Assembly: GCF_963678635.1 (NCBI RefSeq) | Contig: NW_026971093.1 | Coordinates: 22,901-86,900 of the forward strand | Direction: 5' to 3' | Length of the DNA stretch: 64,000 bases | Source: Symsagittifera roscoffensis | Lineage: Eukaryota; Xenacoelomorpha; Acoela; Convolutidae | Part shown: positions 21,431-31,720 of the stretch, in pieces | Layout: each line of letters opens with the position of its first letter | Numbering within the stretch: the first letter of the stretch is position 1 | The notes under the pieces: model-generated | The model's database searches: none | What the model saw: the letters and a program-made list of their open reading frames with translations, nothing else | What the model was told of the DNA's origin: nothing | Program-made: the position numbers and the translations under genes

Positions 21431-22333
21431 ATAAAATAATATCTACGAATTTTTATTTCCCTTGTTGACCCAAGTGGATCTGGAAAATCGCATCTTATTT
21501 TTGATTGGTTGAAAATTGGTGTTTTTCAACCAGTATTCGACAAAATTTTTTATTTTTATCAACATTATCAACCTCTTTATAGTCAAATGCGAACAAAAAA
21601 CCTTAAATTTATCCAAGGAGTAGATTTTCACTTGATTGAAAATCTCCCCAATAATGGAACTAAGTTTTTGCTTATATTTGATGATTCTTGTGAAGAAATT
21701 TCAAACTCCAAACAATTTGTAAAAATTGCTACTGCGGGGAGACACAAGGGTCTGAATACAATATACATCAAACAGAATTTATTTCATCAAAGCAAATTAG
21801 GACGAGATGTAGAGTTACAAAATACACACATAGTCTTGTTCAACTCGCCGAGGGATGTTTTACAAATCAATACATTAAGTCAACAACTAGGTCTAGGATC
21901 TCAATTGAAAGAGTGGTATAGAGGGTGGAAAGAGGGGTGATAAGATGCAACATCCGTTCCTTATGGTCATTTACTTAATGATTTAACCCCAAAAACAGTT
22001 GATTCACTTAGGTATTGCACTAATAGTGGCTCAGTTCCAACAAAATTTTACTTACCAGCTGGAATAGAGACAAAGTTTTTGGAAGATGAGTACACAATAC
22101 GTCTCTATTCTCCCAACATTTCAAAAATTTTCCCTAAGGCTTCGAAAACAATTCATTCTCAATTGCCCAAAAGATTTCATTCAGTTTCTGAGCGAAAGTT
22201 TAGTAAACCTATTACGAGGAGAGCTTCGAGATCTTCTGAAAAAAGACGTAGTAAAATATCGAAAAAAAATTTCAGAACTAACACAAAAAAGAACTCCTCT
22301 ACACAAAAGAAGAATTATTTTAAGTTCAACTAA
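21427..22333 (+). pseudogene. A32/FtsK-HerA-type genome-packaging ATPase, copy 1
   Basis: Predicted motor that packages DNA into capsids. Walker A reads DPSGSGKS near 21,480 (the usual first Gly is Asp) and Walker B reads LLIFDDS near 21,680. The GRHKGLNTIYIKQNLFHQSK and QNTHIVLFNSPRD segments are typical of Polinton packaging ATPases. The ATG at 21,427 is separated from Walker A by a one-base shift at a T-run (21,451). Two in-frame stops (TGA TAA, 21,938-21,943) interrupt the C-terminal third, which then resumes with SVPYGHLL in the same frame. The 3' end overlaps the basic protein in another frame, so the end is approximate. Confidence 0.9.
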
Positions 22334-22388
22334 AGGGTTACAATTGATATCTATCATCAACCCTTTTGTCATTAAACGATTGACATAG
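22086..22388 (+). CDS. Small basic protein (100 aa), copy 1
   Basis: ATG at 22,086 in a frame overlapping the ATPase end. The product is strongly basic in the middle (VVKYRKKISEL, KRTPLHKRRIIL) with a hydrophobic C-terminus (LISIINPFVI). Small basic proteins of this plan next to the ATPase are common in Polintons and adintoviruses and are compared with adenovirus core/condensing proteins; that is recalled family knowledge. Likely role: DNA condensation or capsid-interior protein. Both copies are intact. Confidence 0.5.
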   Translation: MSTQYVSILPTFQKFSLRLRKQFILNCPKDFIQFLSESLVNLLRGELRDLLKKDVVKYRKKISELTQKRTPLHKRRIILSSTKGLQLISIINPFVIKRLT

Positions 22389-22389
22389 T

Positions 22390-22792
22390 ATGGAACAATT
22401 TGTTTTAATTTCGTACTCAGTTTAGCAATCACAAAGTACACTTCCAAGAAAACAAAAATTGGAACAAAAGCAAGAAAAAGAGGAGATTGTACCAAAAAAT
22501 TTTGATTCTGTTTACAGTGCTGTAAATGCGAGGTTGAAAACGAGCAACAATAAGCATATTATTGATTTAATTTTGAATTCTCCTAGAATTAAACTCAGCC
22601 AGTCAGACAATATTATATTAGATAATCGAGATACAAAAGAATCTATTGTAGACTTTGTGTGCTGTCTGGAATACCATTTTTCCAGATATTTACTTTACTA
22701 TTTTGGAAGCAACTCAACTTCCTCCTAAACTTGTTATTAACAAGAATGCCAAAGCAAAAGATAGAGGAACTTGGATCTCTTTCAAAGTCTGA
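22390..22792 (+). pseudogene. Conserved Polinton gene of unknown function, copy 1
   Basis: ATG at 22,390 (MEQFVLIS). A TAG stop lies about 11 codons in, after which the same frame continues (SVYSAVNARL, SPRIKLSQSDNIILDNRDT). The last part (ATQLPPKLVINKNAKAKDRG) is in a third frame ending at TGA 22,790-22,792, so one shift and one stop are needed. The text resembles a protein often found beside integrase in Polinton-like elements, for which I know no function. It overlaps the integrase start by about 45 bases. Confidence 0.5.
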
Positions 22793-22841
22793 AAAGGTAA
22801 AAAGTTACCTAATCGATATTGCATCTTGTACACACTTTTAG
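22746..22841 (+). pseudogene. Truncated integrase N-terminus at the duplication joint
   Basis: The first 17 codons match the intact integrase start (MPKQKIEELG at 27,875). The sequence then crosses the duplication junction at 22,798 into the copy of the minisatellite flank and stops after 14 foreign codons. It proves the order of events: the integrase was cut by the duplication endpoint, and only the right-hand copy kept the whole gene. Confidence 0.9.
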
Positions 22842-22866
22842 CCTTTTGTAGCAAAAATGGAAACCC

Positions 22867-23333
22867 TTTTCGCATTTTATCGAAAAAAGTAAAACAATTT
22901 TCGCATTTTGTCGAAAAAATTGAAACACTTTTTGCATTTTGTCGAAAAAAAACACTTTTCGCTTTTTGTCGAAAAAATTGAAATTTTTTTCGCATTTTAT
23001 CGAAAAAAGTAAAACACTTTTCGCATTTTGTCGAAAAAATTGAAACACTTTTCGCATTTTATCGAAAAAAGTAAAACACTTTTTGCATTTTGTCGAAAAA
23101 ATTGAAACACTTTTCGCATTTTATCGAAAAAAGTAAAACACTTTTAGCTTTTTGTAGAAAAAATTGAAACATTTTTCTCATTTGTAGCGAAAAAGTGAAA
23201 CCCTTTTCGCATCTTGTTAAAAAAAGTGAAACACTTTTCGAATCTTCTCAAAAAAGTTGAAATACTTTTCGCATTATGTCAAAAAAATTGAAACATTTTT
23301 TACAACTTGTTAAAAAAAAAGAAATGTTTTTTG
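22867..23333. repeat. 31-bp minisatellite, copy 2
   Basis: Same array as at 17,739, with the same number and order of units except two substitutions near 23,175. Identity of the unit order shows the array has not changed length since the duplication. Confidence 0.85.
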
Positions 23334-23463
23334 CAATTTTTTGAAAATCAAAAGAAATATTACACTTGTTTGAAAAATTTTTTGCAAATGTTTTTGACAA
23401 CAGTGATTTTTTTTGGTAATTAATGGTAACTTTGTAAACATATGAGTGAAAATAGATGGAATA

Positions 23464-24062
23464 TCAGAAGTTTCTTATTGAAAAATTGACATGATCACTA
23501 TTTACAAATCCATAAACATCAATAAAACAGTCAATTATTTTTAACAAATCATGTTCATATTTTGAGTTTTGTACTTTACGAACTCTTTCTAGAAAAGCTG
23601 AACCAATAGTTTGTGTGGAAGCTAGTTTCTGGTTAGAACATAAATAGTGACGTTTGAATTTATGCGTAACAGTCTTTTCTTTGCAACACTTGGCATTTGT
23701 TGTGCTCCTTTCCATTTCAAAATGTGATGAACAGCGCGGTCAAGTTGATTGAAAACTTCGCCAGTTGATGAAATAACATTCGAATAAAATCTGTATTTGT
23801 ACAGAGTGCAAAGACAATCGATCATTTGGTATGTGAAATGAAAATTACCCAATCGTTGTAAAATTTGATCAAAAGATGAACCAATCAGAAGTATGTGGAA
23901 CTTACAATTTTCCAAAGAACAGTAAAAATTGTGGGTAGAGACAAAAAAATTATTGGTTACTATATATTTTTCGTAAAAATCACTGGAAACGGAAATAAAT
24001 AGCGATTTTTGACAATACTCTGAATAAAAGCTGGGAACAGCTTGACACATAGCGGCAACCAT
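23464..24062 (-). pseudogene. Unknown leftward gene, copy 2
   Basis: Identical to 18,336-18,934, including the frameshift between its two frames. Confidence 0.5.
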
Positions 24063-24275
24063 CTGAAACAATGATTTTTGCTAAGAATTGAGGATTTATA
24101 TAGGAACACTAACACCTACACAATTCCATATTTGGAGTTTCCCTCAAAAATTCCAATGATAGTTCTATTTCCTCTTTTGGTTCAGTTAATGACTCATATT
24201 GTTTAGTTCCAATTTCATTTAATCTCAAAATCATTTCTCTCATTTCTCTTCATCTGATCAGTCTGTTATTCAAAA

Positions 24276-24816
24276 ATGTACTCAGGAAAAGACACAAGTC
24301 CCAATTACATTGAATTCTCAAAAAATCAAACAAGAATTGGGAGATTTGCTTGCTCCCAAAAATCCTACAAAGGGAAAATTTATTTTAAACCTGCTTTCAA
24401 CTATTCAAGAAAAGTGAGTTGGGACAACTCGAAAAAAAAAACAGCAAGTCTATCTTGGTGAAAAAGAAGGAGAAGCAATCTCAGCAACTAGAAATACTTT
24501 TATTCACGATGTTGAAAACCTTGGACTCTTTCCTATATTGGAACTCACTTCTGACAAAGAGTCAACTATGGATCAGGAGCTTGCCAACTGCAACAAAGTG
24601 CATGACATAGCAACATACAATAGAAGACAAGTTTGTGTCACGATCAAGAGGTACAATATTAACAAACCTCCCTACGTTCAGATTCGACTGATCACCGCAA
24701 AAGAGAATGAAGCAATGAAACAAGTTGCCTATGTCAACTATACTTTGAACGAATTCAAAGAACTGTCCCAAATTTTGGGAGACTTTATGTTTGTTGAGAA
24801 CTGTAATGTACAATAA
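24276..24816 (+). pseudogene. Unknown protein with PC4-like C-terminus, copy 2
   Basis: Identical to 19,148-19,688, with the same frameshift at the A-run. Confidence 0.5.
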
Positions 24817-24921
24817 TTTGTTTTATTTATGTTTTTGCCTTGTAATTTAACTATTTATCCTCAAAATTATTTTTCATTTAGTATTGGTGTTGAACAGTAT
24901 GAGTTGGAGTATTGGTTTTTC

Positions 24922-25324
24922 ATGAAATTTACTCTTAAAACTAAACAATAAATTGGGATTTTTTCATATTGTTCTAGAAGAAAAGACCCAAAAAATTTCA
25001 CTAACAATTGTAGAATCTCAAAAAAAAAACTTGCAGAATTTGGACGTAGACTCACAAAAATCTCACTTTGAGTGGACTCTGCACAATGGTAGAAGAAAAA
25101 TTCACATAGAATACCGATCTGATACCAAAAAAATAGATCTTGTAGAATATCGTAGAAATGGAAATCAATGGAAAAATAATCAATCTTTACAACTACAAAG
25201 AGAAGAATATGATAAATTACTTGATATGCTTCCTTCATTACTAGGTTATGTAGAGACCTTCAAAAAATCTTGTATCATTATTGACGAATGCCATGTAGAA
25301 AATGAACGTACAGAAATTAAATGA
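24922..25324 (+). pseudogene. Unknown protein with PC4-like domain, copy 2
   Basis: Identical to 19,794-20,196, with the same uncertain start. Confidence 0.5.
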
Positions 25325-25604
25325 AATTCTAAGAATTTTTGAGATTATTAGGCAAAATTTCTCATCAAACACAAAAAGAAAAAATTCATTTCTTTGTACC
25401 TGTATTGTTTTGGACCCGGACATAAATTTAAAAGAAATGGACCAAAATTTTCCTTTTGGAGGACTAATTCGATACGGAAATTCCTGTATGGCTTACTTTT
25501 TTGCAAACTCCAAAATTTTTAGACTACGTGCAATTCTACATGACTCTGCTGGATCTGTGAAATCTACTACAAAAAGGTCCTGGGTATTGTTATGTTGCAC
25601 CTAG
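25302..25604 (+). pseudogene. Unknown conserved-looking gene, copy 2
   Basis: Identical to 20,174-20,476. Confidence 0.45.
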
Positions 25605-25744
25605 TCTACCCAGTTCATGCTTTCTTGATCACGTGACTGGATTATTTTTCTGTTTATATGTTAAAATACTTGCTTCATCTGTATATGCATTGTTTGATTG
25701 TTAATCATTTTAAACAAAAAACTCCAGAGAAATCAGTTAACAGA

Positions 25745-26288
25745 ATGAGTCTAGTTGTTTTGGATATTGAATTTATCGAAAAAAAAAATAGTGAAAGAAT
25801 TAGGAGTTTATAAGGATGGGCAAACAGAAGGATATTCCTTTCTTCCTCCCAAAAAATTCAAACCAACATCCCAATCTTTTTGGTGTACACAGCATTTTCA
25901 TGGAATCAATTGGAGCAGTGGTTAGGAAAAATATACTGAACTTGAAAAAAAATTGAAAAATCTAGAAGCCACAGACACGGAATTTTTTGCAAAGGGTTAT
26001 AAAAATTGTAAGATTCTATCAGAATTTTTGGAAACAAAGATTATTAATTTGGTTGACTACACTTGCCCTAAAGTTCAGTTTTTGATATTCAAAGATGAAG
26101 AATATGATTGGAGGTGTAGTAACTACCCATTTCGTCATGCAAAAACTCTTCACTGTGCAGAAAGAAAAGCATTTGCATACGGAACATGGACTCGATGCTT
26201 TTTTAACAAATTGTATATTATATTATTCTTAATGTACTACCATTTTCAAACTTTAATTAAATTTCATTGTCAACTTTTTCTTTTTAGA
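25745..26288 (+). pseudogene. Exonuclease-like protein, copy 2
   Basis: Same as 20,617-21,160 apart from one substitution near 25,943. The A-run frameshift is shared. Confidence 0.45.
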
Positions 26289-26294
26289 GTTAAG

Positions 26295-26559
26295 ATGGTC
26301 GATCAAGGTGACAAGCCCGTAAATTTAGGAAATTTTGTTTTTGATGAAGAAAATCATGAACGAAAATCATGGAAATTGTTAGGACGTACATGTAATAGAT
26401 CTCTTTTAGTTTTTTTTGTGCCAATTTTTTGTTATAGTTTTGATGCTAGTATGTGCAATCGTTCGAATTATGTTATCCACAACATGTGAAGAAACAACAG
26501 TTTGGGTAGCTATTTTATCAAGTACAGTCGGTTATATTCTACCTTCTCCAAAGCTATGA
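26295..26559 (+). pseudogene. Small membrane protein, copy 2 (frameshifted)
   Basis: Starts like the 21,167 gene, but a T-run near 26,417 has eight T instead of seven. The frame therefore changes inside the first membrane helix and stops at 26,489. This is the clearest functional difference between the two duplicate units, if it is not a homopolymer miscount. Confidence 0.6.
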
Positions 26560-27462
26560 ATAAAATAATATCTACGAATTTTTATTTCCCTTGTTGACCC
26601 AAGTGGATCTGGAAAATCGCATCTTATTTTTGATTGGTTGAAAATTGGTGTTTTTCAACCAGTATTCGACAAAATTTTTTATTTTTATCAACATTATCAA
26701 CCTCTTTATAGTCAAATGCGAACAAAAAACCTTAAATTTATCCAAGGAGTAGATTTTCACTTGATTGAAAATCTCCCCAATAATGGAACTAAGTTTTTGC
26801 TTATATTTGATGATTCTTGTGAAGAAATTTCAAACTCCAAACAATTTGTAAAAATTGCTACTGCGGGGAGACACAAGGGTCTGAATACAATATACATCAA
26901 ACAGAATTTATTTCATCAAAGCAAATTAGGACGAGATGTAGAGTTACAAAATACACACATAGTCTTGTTCAACTCGCCGAGGGATGTTTTACAAATCAAT
27001 ACATTAAGTCAACAACTAGGTCTAGGATCTCAATTGAAAGAGTGGTATAGAGGGTGGAAAGAGGGGTGATAAGATGCAACATCCGTTCCTTATGGTCATT
27101 TACTTAATGATTTAACCCCAAAAACAGTTGATTCACTTAGGTATTGCACTAATAGTGGCTCAGTTCCAACAAAATTTTACTTACCAGCTGGAATAGAGAC
27201 AAAGTTTTTGGAAGATGAGTACACAATACGTCTCTATTCTCCCAACATTTCAAAAATTTTCCCTAAGGCTTCGAAAACAATTCATTCTCAATTGCCCAAA
27301 AGATTTCATTCAGTTTCTGAGCGAAAGTTTAGTAAACCTATTAAGAGGAGAGCTTCGAGATCTTCTGAAAAAAGACGTAGTAAAATATCGAAAAAAAATT
27401 TCAGAACTAACACAAAAAAGAACTCCTCTACACAAAAGAAGAATTATTTTAAGTTCAACTAA
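26556..27462 (+). pseudogene. Packaging ATPase, copy 2
   Basis: Same as 21,427-22,333, with the same Walker A (DPSGSGKS), the same T-run shift before it and the same double stop in the C-terminal third. One substitution near 27,345 changes a residue in the tail. Confidence 0.9.
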
Positions 27463-27517
27463 AGGGTTACAATTGATATCTATCATCAACCCTTTTGTCA
27501 TTATACGATTGACATAG
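27215..27517 (+). CDS. Small basic protein, copy 2
   Basis: Same as 22,086-22,388 with a single Lys to Ile change near the C-terminus (A to T near 27,505). Confidence 0.5.
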   Translation: MSTQYVSILPTFQKFSLRLRKQFILNCPKDFIQFLSESLVNLLRGELRDLLKKDVVKYRKKISELTQKRTPLHKRRIILSSTKGLQLISIINPFVIIRLT

Positions 27518-27518
27518 T

Positions 27519-27921
27519 ATGGAACAATTTGTTTTAATTTCGTACTCAGTTTAGCAATCACAAAGTACACTTCCAAGAAAACAAAAATTGGAACAAAAGC
27601 AAGAAAAAGAGGAGATTGTACCAAAAAATTTTGATTCTGTTTACAGTGCTGTAAATGCGAGGTTGAAAACGAGCAACAATAAGCATATTATTGATTTAAT
27701 TTTGAATTCTCCTAGAATTAAACTCAGCCAGTCAGACAATATTATATTAGATAATCGAGATACAAAAGAATCTATTGTAGACTTTGTGTGCTGTCTGGAA
27801 TACCATTTTTCCAGATATTTACTTTACTATTTTGGAAGCAACTCAACTTCCTCCTAAACTTGTTATTAACAAGAATGCCAAAGCAAAAGATAGAGGAACT
27901 TGGATCTCTTTCAAAGTCTGA
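27519..27921 (+). pseudogene. Conserved gene of unknown function, copy 2
   Basis: Same as 22,390-22,792, sharing the early TAG and the later frame change. Confidence 0.5.
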
Positions 27922-28806
27922 AAAGGTCAGACTAAACAGATTGTATTCTAGGGGCAGAATTGCATACGGTTCTATTCAAAACTTGAGTAAAGCGAGTGGT
28001 TTATCAAAAAAGAAAGTAGAAAAGTTTTTACAAACCAAAAAATCGTATACAAAATTTGGTCCACCAATCAGGTCTTTCCGAAGACTTCAAGCGTTTTCTA
28101 AATATATCAATGAAATCTGGTGTATGGACCTGGCTTTTGTAGACAAGTTAGCTAGTCAAAACAATGGAGTCAAGTATATATTAGTTGCTGTAGATATTTT
28201 TTCGAGATTTGTCAGAGTTCAAACAATGAAAACAAAGTATGCCAAAGACACTTTAGAAAAATGATTTCTCGAAAAAACACTCCTGAAAAACTTTGGCTTG
28301 ATAAAGGAACAGAATATGGGGGAACTTTTAAAAAGTTTTGCAAGGAGAAAGACATTGAAATTTACTCAACAATGAGTGAAACAAAAGCTGCATTTGCAGA
28401 GGGAGCAATTCAATCTTTAAAACATATAATATATCGTTACATTGAAAATCATGGTGAAAAGTTTGTCCCCAAATTGCAGCAATTTGTTTCTACATTGAAC
28501 TGCCGCAAAAATCGATCAATTGGAAAATCTCTCAGAGATGTGAAAAACAGTGATTTTTTATCAATATTGTATAACAAATCATTCACGAAATATACTAAAC
28601 CAAAATTCAAAATTGTTGATAGAGTTAGAATTTCGAAAAATGATATTCCGTTCCGAAAAGGATACAAGCCACAGTTTACAGATGAAATTTTTGAAATTTC
28701 GGCAACATCTACAAAAAAACCTCCAACATACATCATCAAAGATCTCGAAAAAGAAAAAATTCTGGGAAACGTTTATGAAAAAGATCTGAGAAAATGTTCA
28801 GATTAG
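27875..28806 (+). pseudogene. Polinton integrase (rve superfamily), one frameshift
   Basis: Retrovirus-type integrase that inserts the element with a 6-bp target duplication. ATG at 27,875. The N-terminal part has an HTH-like segment (LSKASGLSKKKVEKFL). The catalytic core carries the first Asp in EIWCMDLAF, the second in WLDKGTEYGG and the Glu in AAFAEGAIQSLKH, about 32 residues later. The usual residue after that Glu is Arg in relatives as I recall; here it is Gly. The C-terminus (KFKIVDRVRISKNDIPFRKG...) is an SH3-like tail. The first frame stops at 28,264, and the second begins at 28,261 (ATGA overlap), a -1 step. Only copy 2 of the duplicated region leads into a full-length gene. Confidence 0.93.
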
Positions 28807-28848
28807 TGGTAAGTCATTTTTTAAATTGAGTTTTATTGATCAGTTGTC

Positions 28849-29676
28849 ATGGATTCTTTTACTATTGAGCTAGTTTATAATGCTTCTTTTAATTGTTATC
28901 CGAATAACAGTCTTAGTTCCTTTACAAATTTTCTACCGGAACAAATACAGCTAAAAGGAGAATGGGAGGTTGCTATTTCAGAAATATCGTTCCCTTCTTT
29001 GTACCAAAACGTTACAGATGGAAAATTTACTTTCGTAGATGGACGAGAAAGTCCTGAGGAAAAAAGAAAGATTTAACCGATGCATGTTGAACCTGGATTG
29101 TATCCAAGTATTGTTGATATAGTTGTAGCCATGAATGACAAAGTTCGAAAACGTATAGGCGCACAAAAATATGAATGTAACGGAATTTATGTATCAGTAG
29201 ATAAGATTACACAAAAAGTTGCCATTCATTTACCTGAGGATCAATCAGTGTTTATAATTCAAAGTGCTGATTTGAGTCACATTTTTGGTTGTAATTTAGA
29301 ACAAAATCAGACAGGTGTTATAATGAAAGGAAAAGGACCACATTATCCTCAGTATTCTTACGACATTATAAGAATACATTCCTTAATGATTTATATTGAT
29401 ATTATAGAATATAAAATAGTAGGCGATACAAAAACTCCTTTACTGCGTTGTATTCCGTTCATTTCCAAAGTAAAAAATGGAGACATAATATCTACAGGAC
29501 AGTACAAGAATTATCAATCCTTTACAAAACTACAATTTAAAAAATTATTGAAAAACTCTTTCCACAGCATAAAAATAAAACTAAGGGATACTACAGGTGA
29601 AAAAATTCCCTTTGTGTCCGTAGAAGTTACACGAGTTGTCCTCTTGTTTTGCAAGATTTCGAATAATCATTTTTGA
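28849..29676 (+). pseudogene. Minor capsid (penton) protein, one stop
   Basis: Predicted single jelly-roll penton protein. ATG at 28,849. The N-terminal text (ASFNCYPNNSLSSFTNFLPE, GEWEVAISEISFPSLYQNV) is characteristic of Polinton penton homologues. A TAA at 29,074-29,076 interrupts the frame after a short Glu/Lys-rich stretch, and the same frame resumes at 29,080 with VEPGLYPSIVDIV and runs to 29,676. It lies between integrase and the core-like protein, the usual capsid-gene neighbourhood. Confidence 0.85.
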
Positions 29677-29693
29677 TTTATACTTCATACGAA

Positions 29694-30056
29694 ATGGTTG
29701 CTCAAAGTTCAGCTAATTTTCCTATTTTTCGTGGAAATGCAAGGCAGCGTGGAAGAGGTTTTGGTGCTTTTGCACAAACTCTTGGGAGAACAGCAATTCC
29801 CTTCAATAAAAAATATATAGTCCCAGCTGCGAAAAGAATCGGAGCAGATTTATTTGAAATTGCCGCTCCAGAGATTGGAGAAGTTGACAGTGGACGAAAA
29901 AAACTCAAAACGTTTGCAAAAGATGTTGGAACAAAAACAGTTCGAAAACAGCTGGGAGGTGGAAAAAGAAATCCAAGCGTAGAACAAGAAGAACCATTTC
30001 TCGAAAGAGTAGTTCAAAAATCATTCGCTCTCGCAACGACATTGTTGACAAGATAA
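29694..30056 (+). CDS. Basic Gly/Arg-rich core-like protein (120 aa)
   Basis: ATG at 29,694, two bases before the next gene's ATG region at its 3' end. N-terminus is FRGNARQRGRGFG, then IPFNKKYIVPAAKRIG and a repeated basic stretch (GRKKLKTFAKDVGTK, LGGGKRNP). This is the small Gly/Arg-rich protein regularly placed just before the major capsid gene in Polintons; adenovirus-like minor core or cementing proteins have been suggested as analogues. Frame intact. Confidence 0.6.
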   Translation: MVAQSSANFPIFRGNARQRGRGFGAFAQTLGRTAIPFNKKYIVPAAKRIGADLFEIAAPEIGEVDSGRKKLKTFAKDVGTKTVRKQLGGGKRNPSVEQEEPFLERVVQKSFALATTLLTR

Positions 30057-30057
30057 A

Positions 30058-31379
30058 ATGAGTGTAAATCAAAGTAGTCATTTTCGGTACGGAGCGTTTA
30101 CAAATTCTTCTTTGGAGTTTTTTGATAAAGTCCTAGTTTTGGAAACAATTATGTCATCTTACACACAAGAAGTATTCCCCAGTACTTCTCTGGATGAAAG
30201 CAGTATTGAGTTTGAATTTGAAACGGATCGTAATCTCTAATTAGATATGCGTGATATCCATCTTAGCTTAAAGCTTCAACTATTCAAAGGAAGATTGTTT
30301 GATGCTTTCAAAAAAGAAAAAGCAGAACATAAAGCAAAATTGGAGGAAGATTCAGATGAGGAACCAATAACTTACTTAACTTATGTAAACAATCTACTAC
30401 AATCTCTATTCTCCAACTGTGAAGTTTATTTTAACAATACAATGGTTTACAATGCCAATGGGTTATATCCTCATAAGGCACAGATATCGAACGAATTCAA
30501 CTCGTCAGCAGTGAGTAATAAAGGAATTCTTGCTTGTCATTGATACAGTTTTGAAGAAAATCCTGATGCATTTGATATGTATCCATTCACTGATAGAGCA
30601 AATTCCTTGGGAACAAGGATAACTTTTTCACTCTAAGTGAGGCTCGCCATTGATTTGTTTACTTGCAAAAAACTGTTGCTTCCAAATACAAAGTTCGAAT
30701 TAAACTTATTCGAGCTAGACCTAATTTTTACATGTTATCTGATAATCCAAATGTCAGTCTGAAAATAGTTGATTGTTCACTGTTTACAAGAAGAATTTTA
30801 GTAGCTGAACCTAATCATCAATATTTGCAATGGAATCTGGAAAGGGAACCTGCTCATTACAATTACATGGAAACTATAGCAAGAACCTTTATCATTCCAT
30901 CTCGTCAAAACCAGTTTATTCAGGAAAATGTTTTCAATAATGCCCCAATCAGAAGGATAGCTGTTGCAATGAATACAAATTCGGCTGTTGCGGGACCTTT
31001 TCATGGAAATTCTTTCAACTATCAACAATTTCATTTGAGAGAGCTTAGAATTATTCGGGGTGGAAGAGCAATTATTTCATTAGATACAACTTCTCCTTTT
31101 CGACCCTATGTTACAACAATGAAAGCAATGCAGTTTAACAAACATTTTCCAGCTCTTCTTATGGAAGATTTTCAAAATCACTATATCATAGTTTTCGACT
31201 TGACTTTACTACAGGATGCCGCTGAACACTTGCATTATTAAGAATTTAGTGGGGAAAGCTTGAGATTAGAAATGTTTTTCCAATTTCCCTTGGAGCAAGT
31301 AACGGAAGTGATAGTCTTGGGAGAAAGACTATCAAATATTCAAATTGACAAATTCGGAACAATCGCTAAAAATGTTTAA
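30058..31379 (+). pseudogene. Major capsid protein (double jelly-roll type), broken
   Basis: Predicted main shell protein. ATG at 30,058, two bases after the preceding stop codon. Frames: 30,058-30,240, then the same frame from 30,247 (stop between) to 30,543, then 30,663-31,241 in the -1 frame, with a tail to the TAA at 31,377-31,379 in another frame. Recognisable segments are SFTNSSLEFFD-like text at the start, IHLSLKLQLFKGRLFDAF, EVYFNNTMVYNANGLYPHKA, and AEPNHQYLQWNLEREPAHYNYMET split over the second half. Total about 440 codons, a normal length. The tail overlaps the start of the next gene. Confidence 0.9.
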
Positions 31380-31632
31380 TTTTTTTGAGTTTTCAGGTTC
31401 CTATAAAAATATTGTAACTTTTTTGGGACTTTTCTTTGTTATTATCTCTGTACTATCTATATTGTTTTTCTTCAGACCTAAAGCTCCAGAAAAATTAGAG
31501 AAGGATTGCTGTTTAGTTGAAAACCCGAGACACTTCTTCAACCTAGATTGTAAAACAGTATTCAATAAACTTTGCCCACTATATAAGGCTTGTGTATGGG
31601 ACTTTGTTGATTCAATTCCTAAATGTGTGTAA
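31372..31632 (+). CDS. Single-pass membrane protein with Cys-rich tail (86 aa)
   Basis: ATG at 31,372 overlaps the capsid stop. One strong transmembrane helix (IVTFLGLFFVIISVLSILFF) follows 13 residues; the rest (about 50 residues) has six cysteines (DCCLVE, LDCKTV, LCPLYKACVW, PKCV), suggesting disulfides outside the membrane. The stop is immediately followed by a possible intron (GTAAGT at 31,630, TTTTTAG near 31,690) leading to the protease region. No sequence family recognised; a minor virion or exit protein is possible. Confidence 0.55.
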   Translation: MFNFFEFSGSYKNIVTFLGLFFVIISVLSILFFFRPKAPEKLEKDCCLVENPRHFFNLDCKTVFNKLCPLYKACVWDFVDSIPKCV

Positions 31633-31720
31633 GTCATTATTCTTTCTTTTTTTTAACCTAAAGTACACTATCAAACAATCAATTTCATTTTTAGCTGTAA
31701 ATCAGCCTACAATTGCAAAG

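Larger units (their letters stand above)
17671..22798. repeat. Tandem duplication, copy 1 (5,128 bp)
   Basis: The segment beginning GTAAAAAGTTACC recurs at 22,797 and runs to 27,927 with only about six differences, one of them a T-run length change. The left boundary follows TTCACAA; the right boundary falls inside the integrase start after TCTGAAAAG. A 2-base GT is shared at the joints. All genes from the minisatellite to the integrase N-terminus are therefore present twice. Unique sequence resumes at 27,928 with the intact integrase continuation, so the second copy retains the original right neighbour and the first the original left neighbour. Confidence 0.95.
22799..27927. repeat. Tandem duplication, copy 2 (5,129 bp)
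   Basis: Second unit of the tandem duplication. Differences from copy 1 that I can see: two bases in the minisatellite near 23,175, C to T near 25,943, one extra T in the T-run near 26,417, C to A near 27,345 and A to T near 27,505. The extra T breaks the membrane protein of this copy. All other frame breaks are shared with copy 1. Confidence 0.95.
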
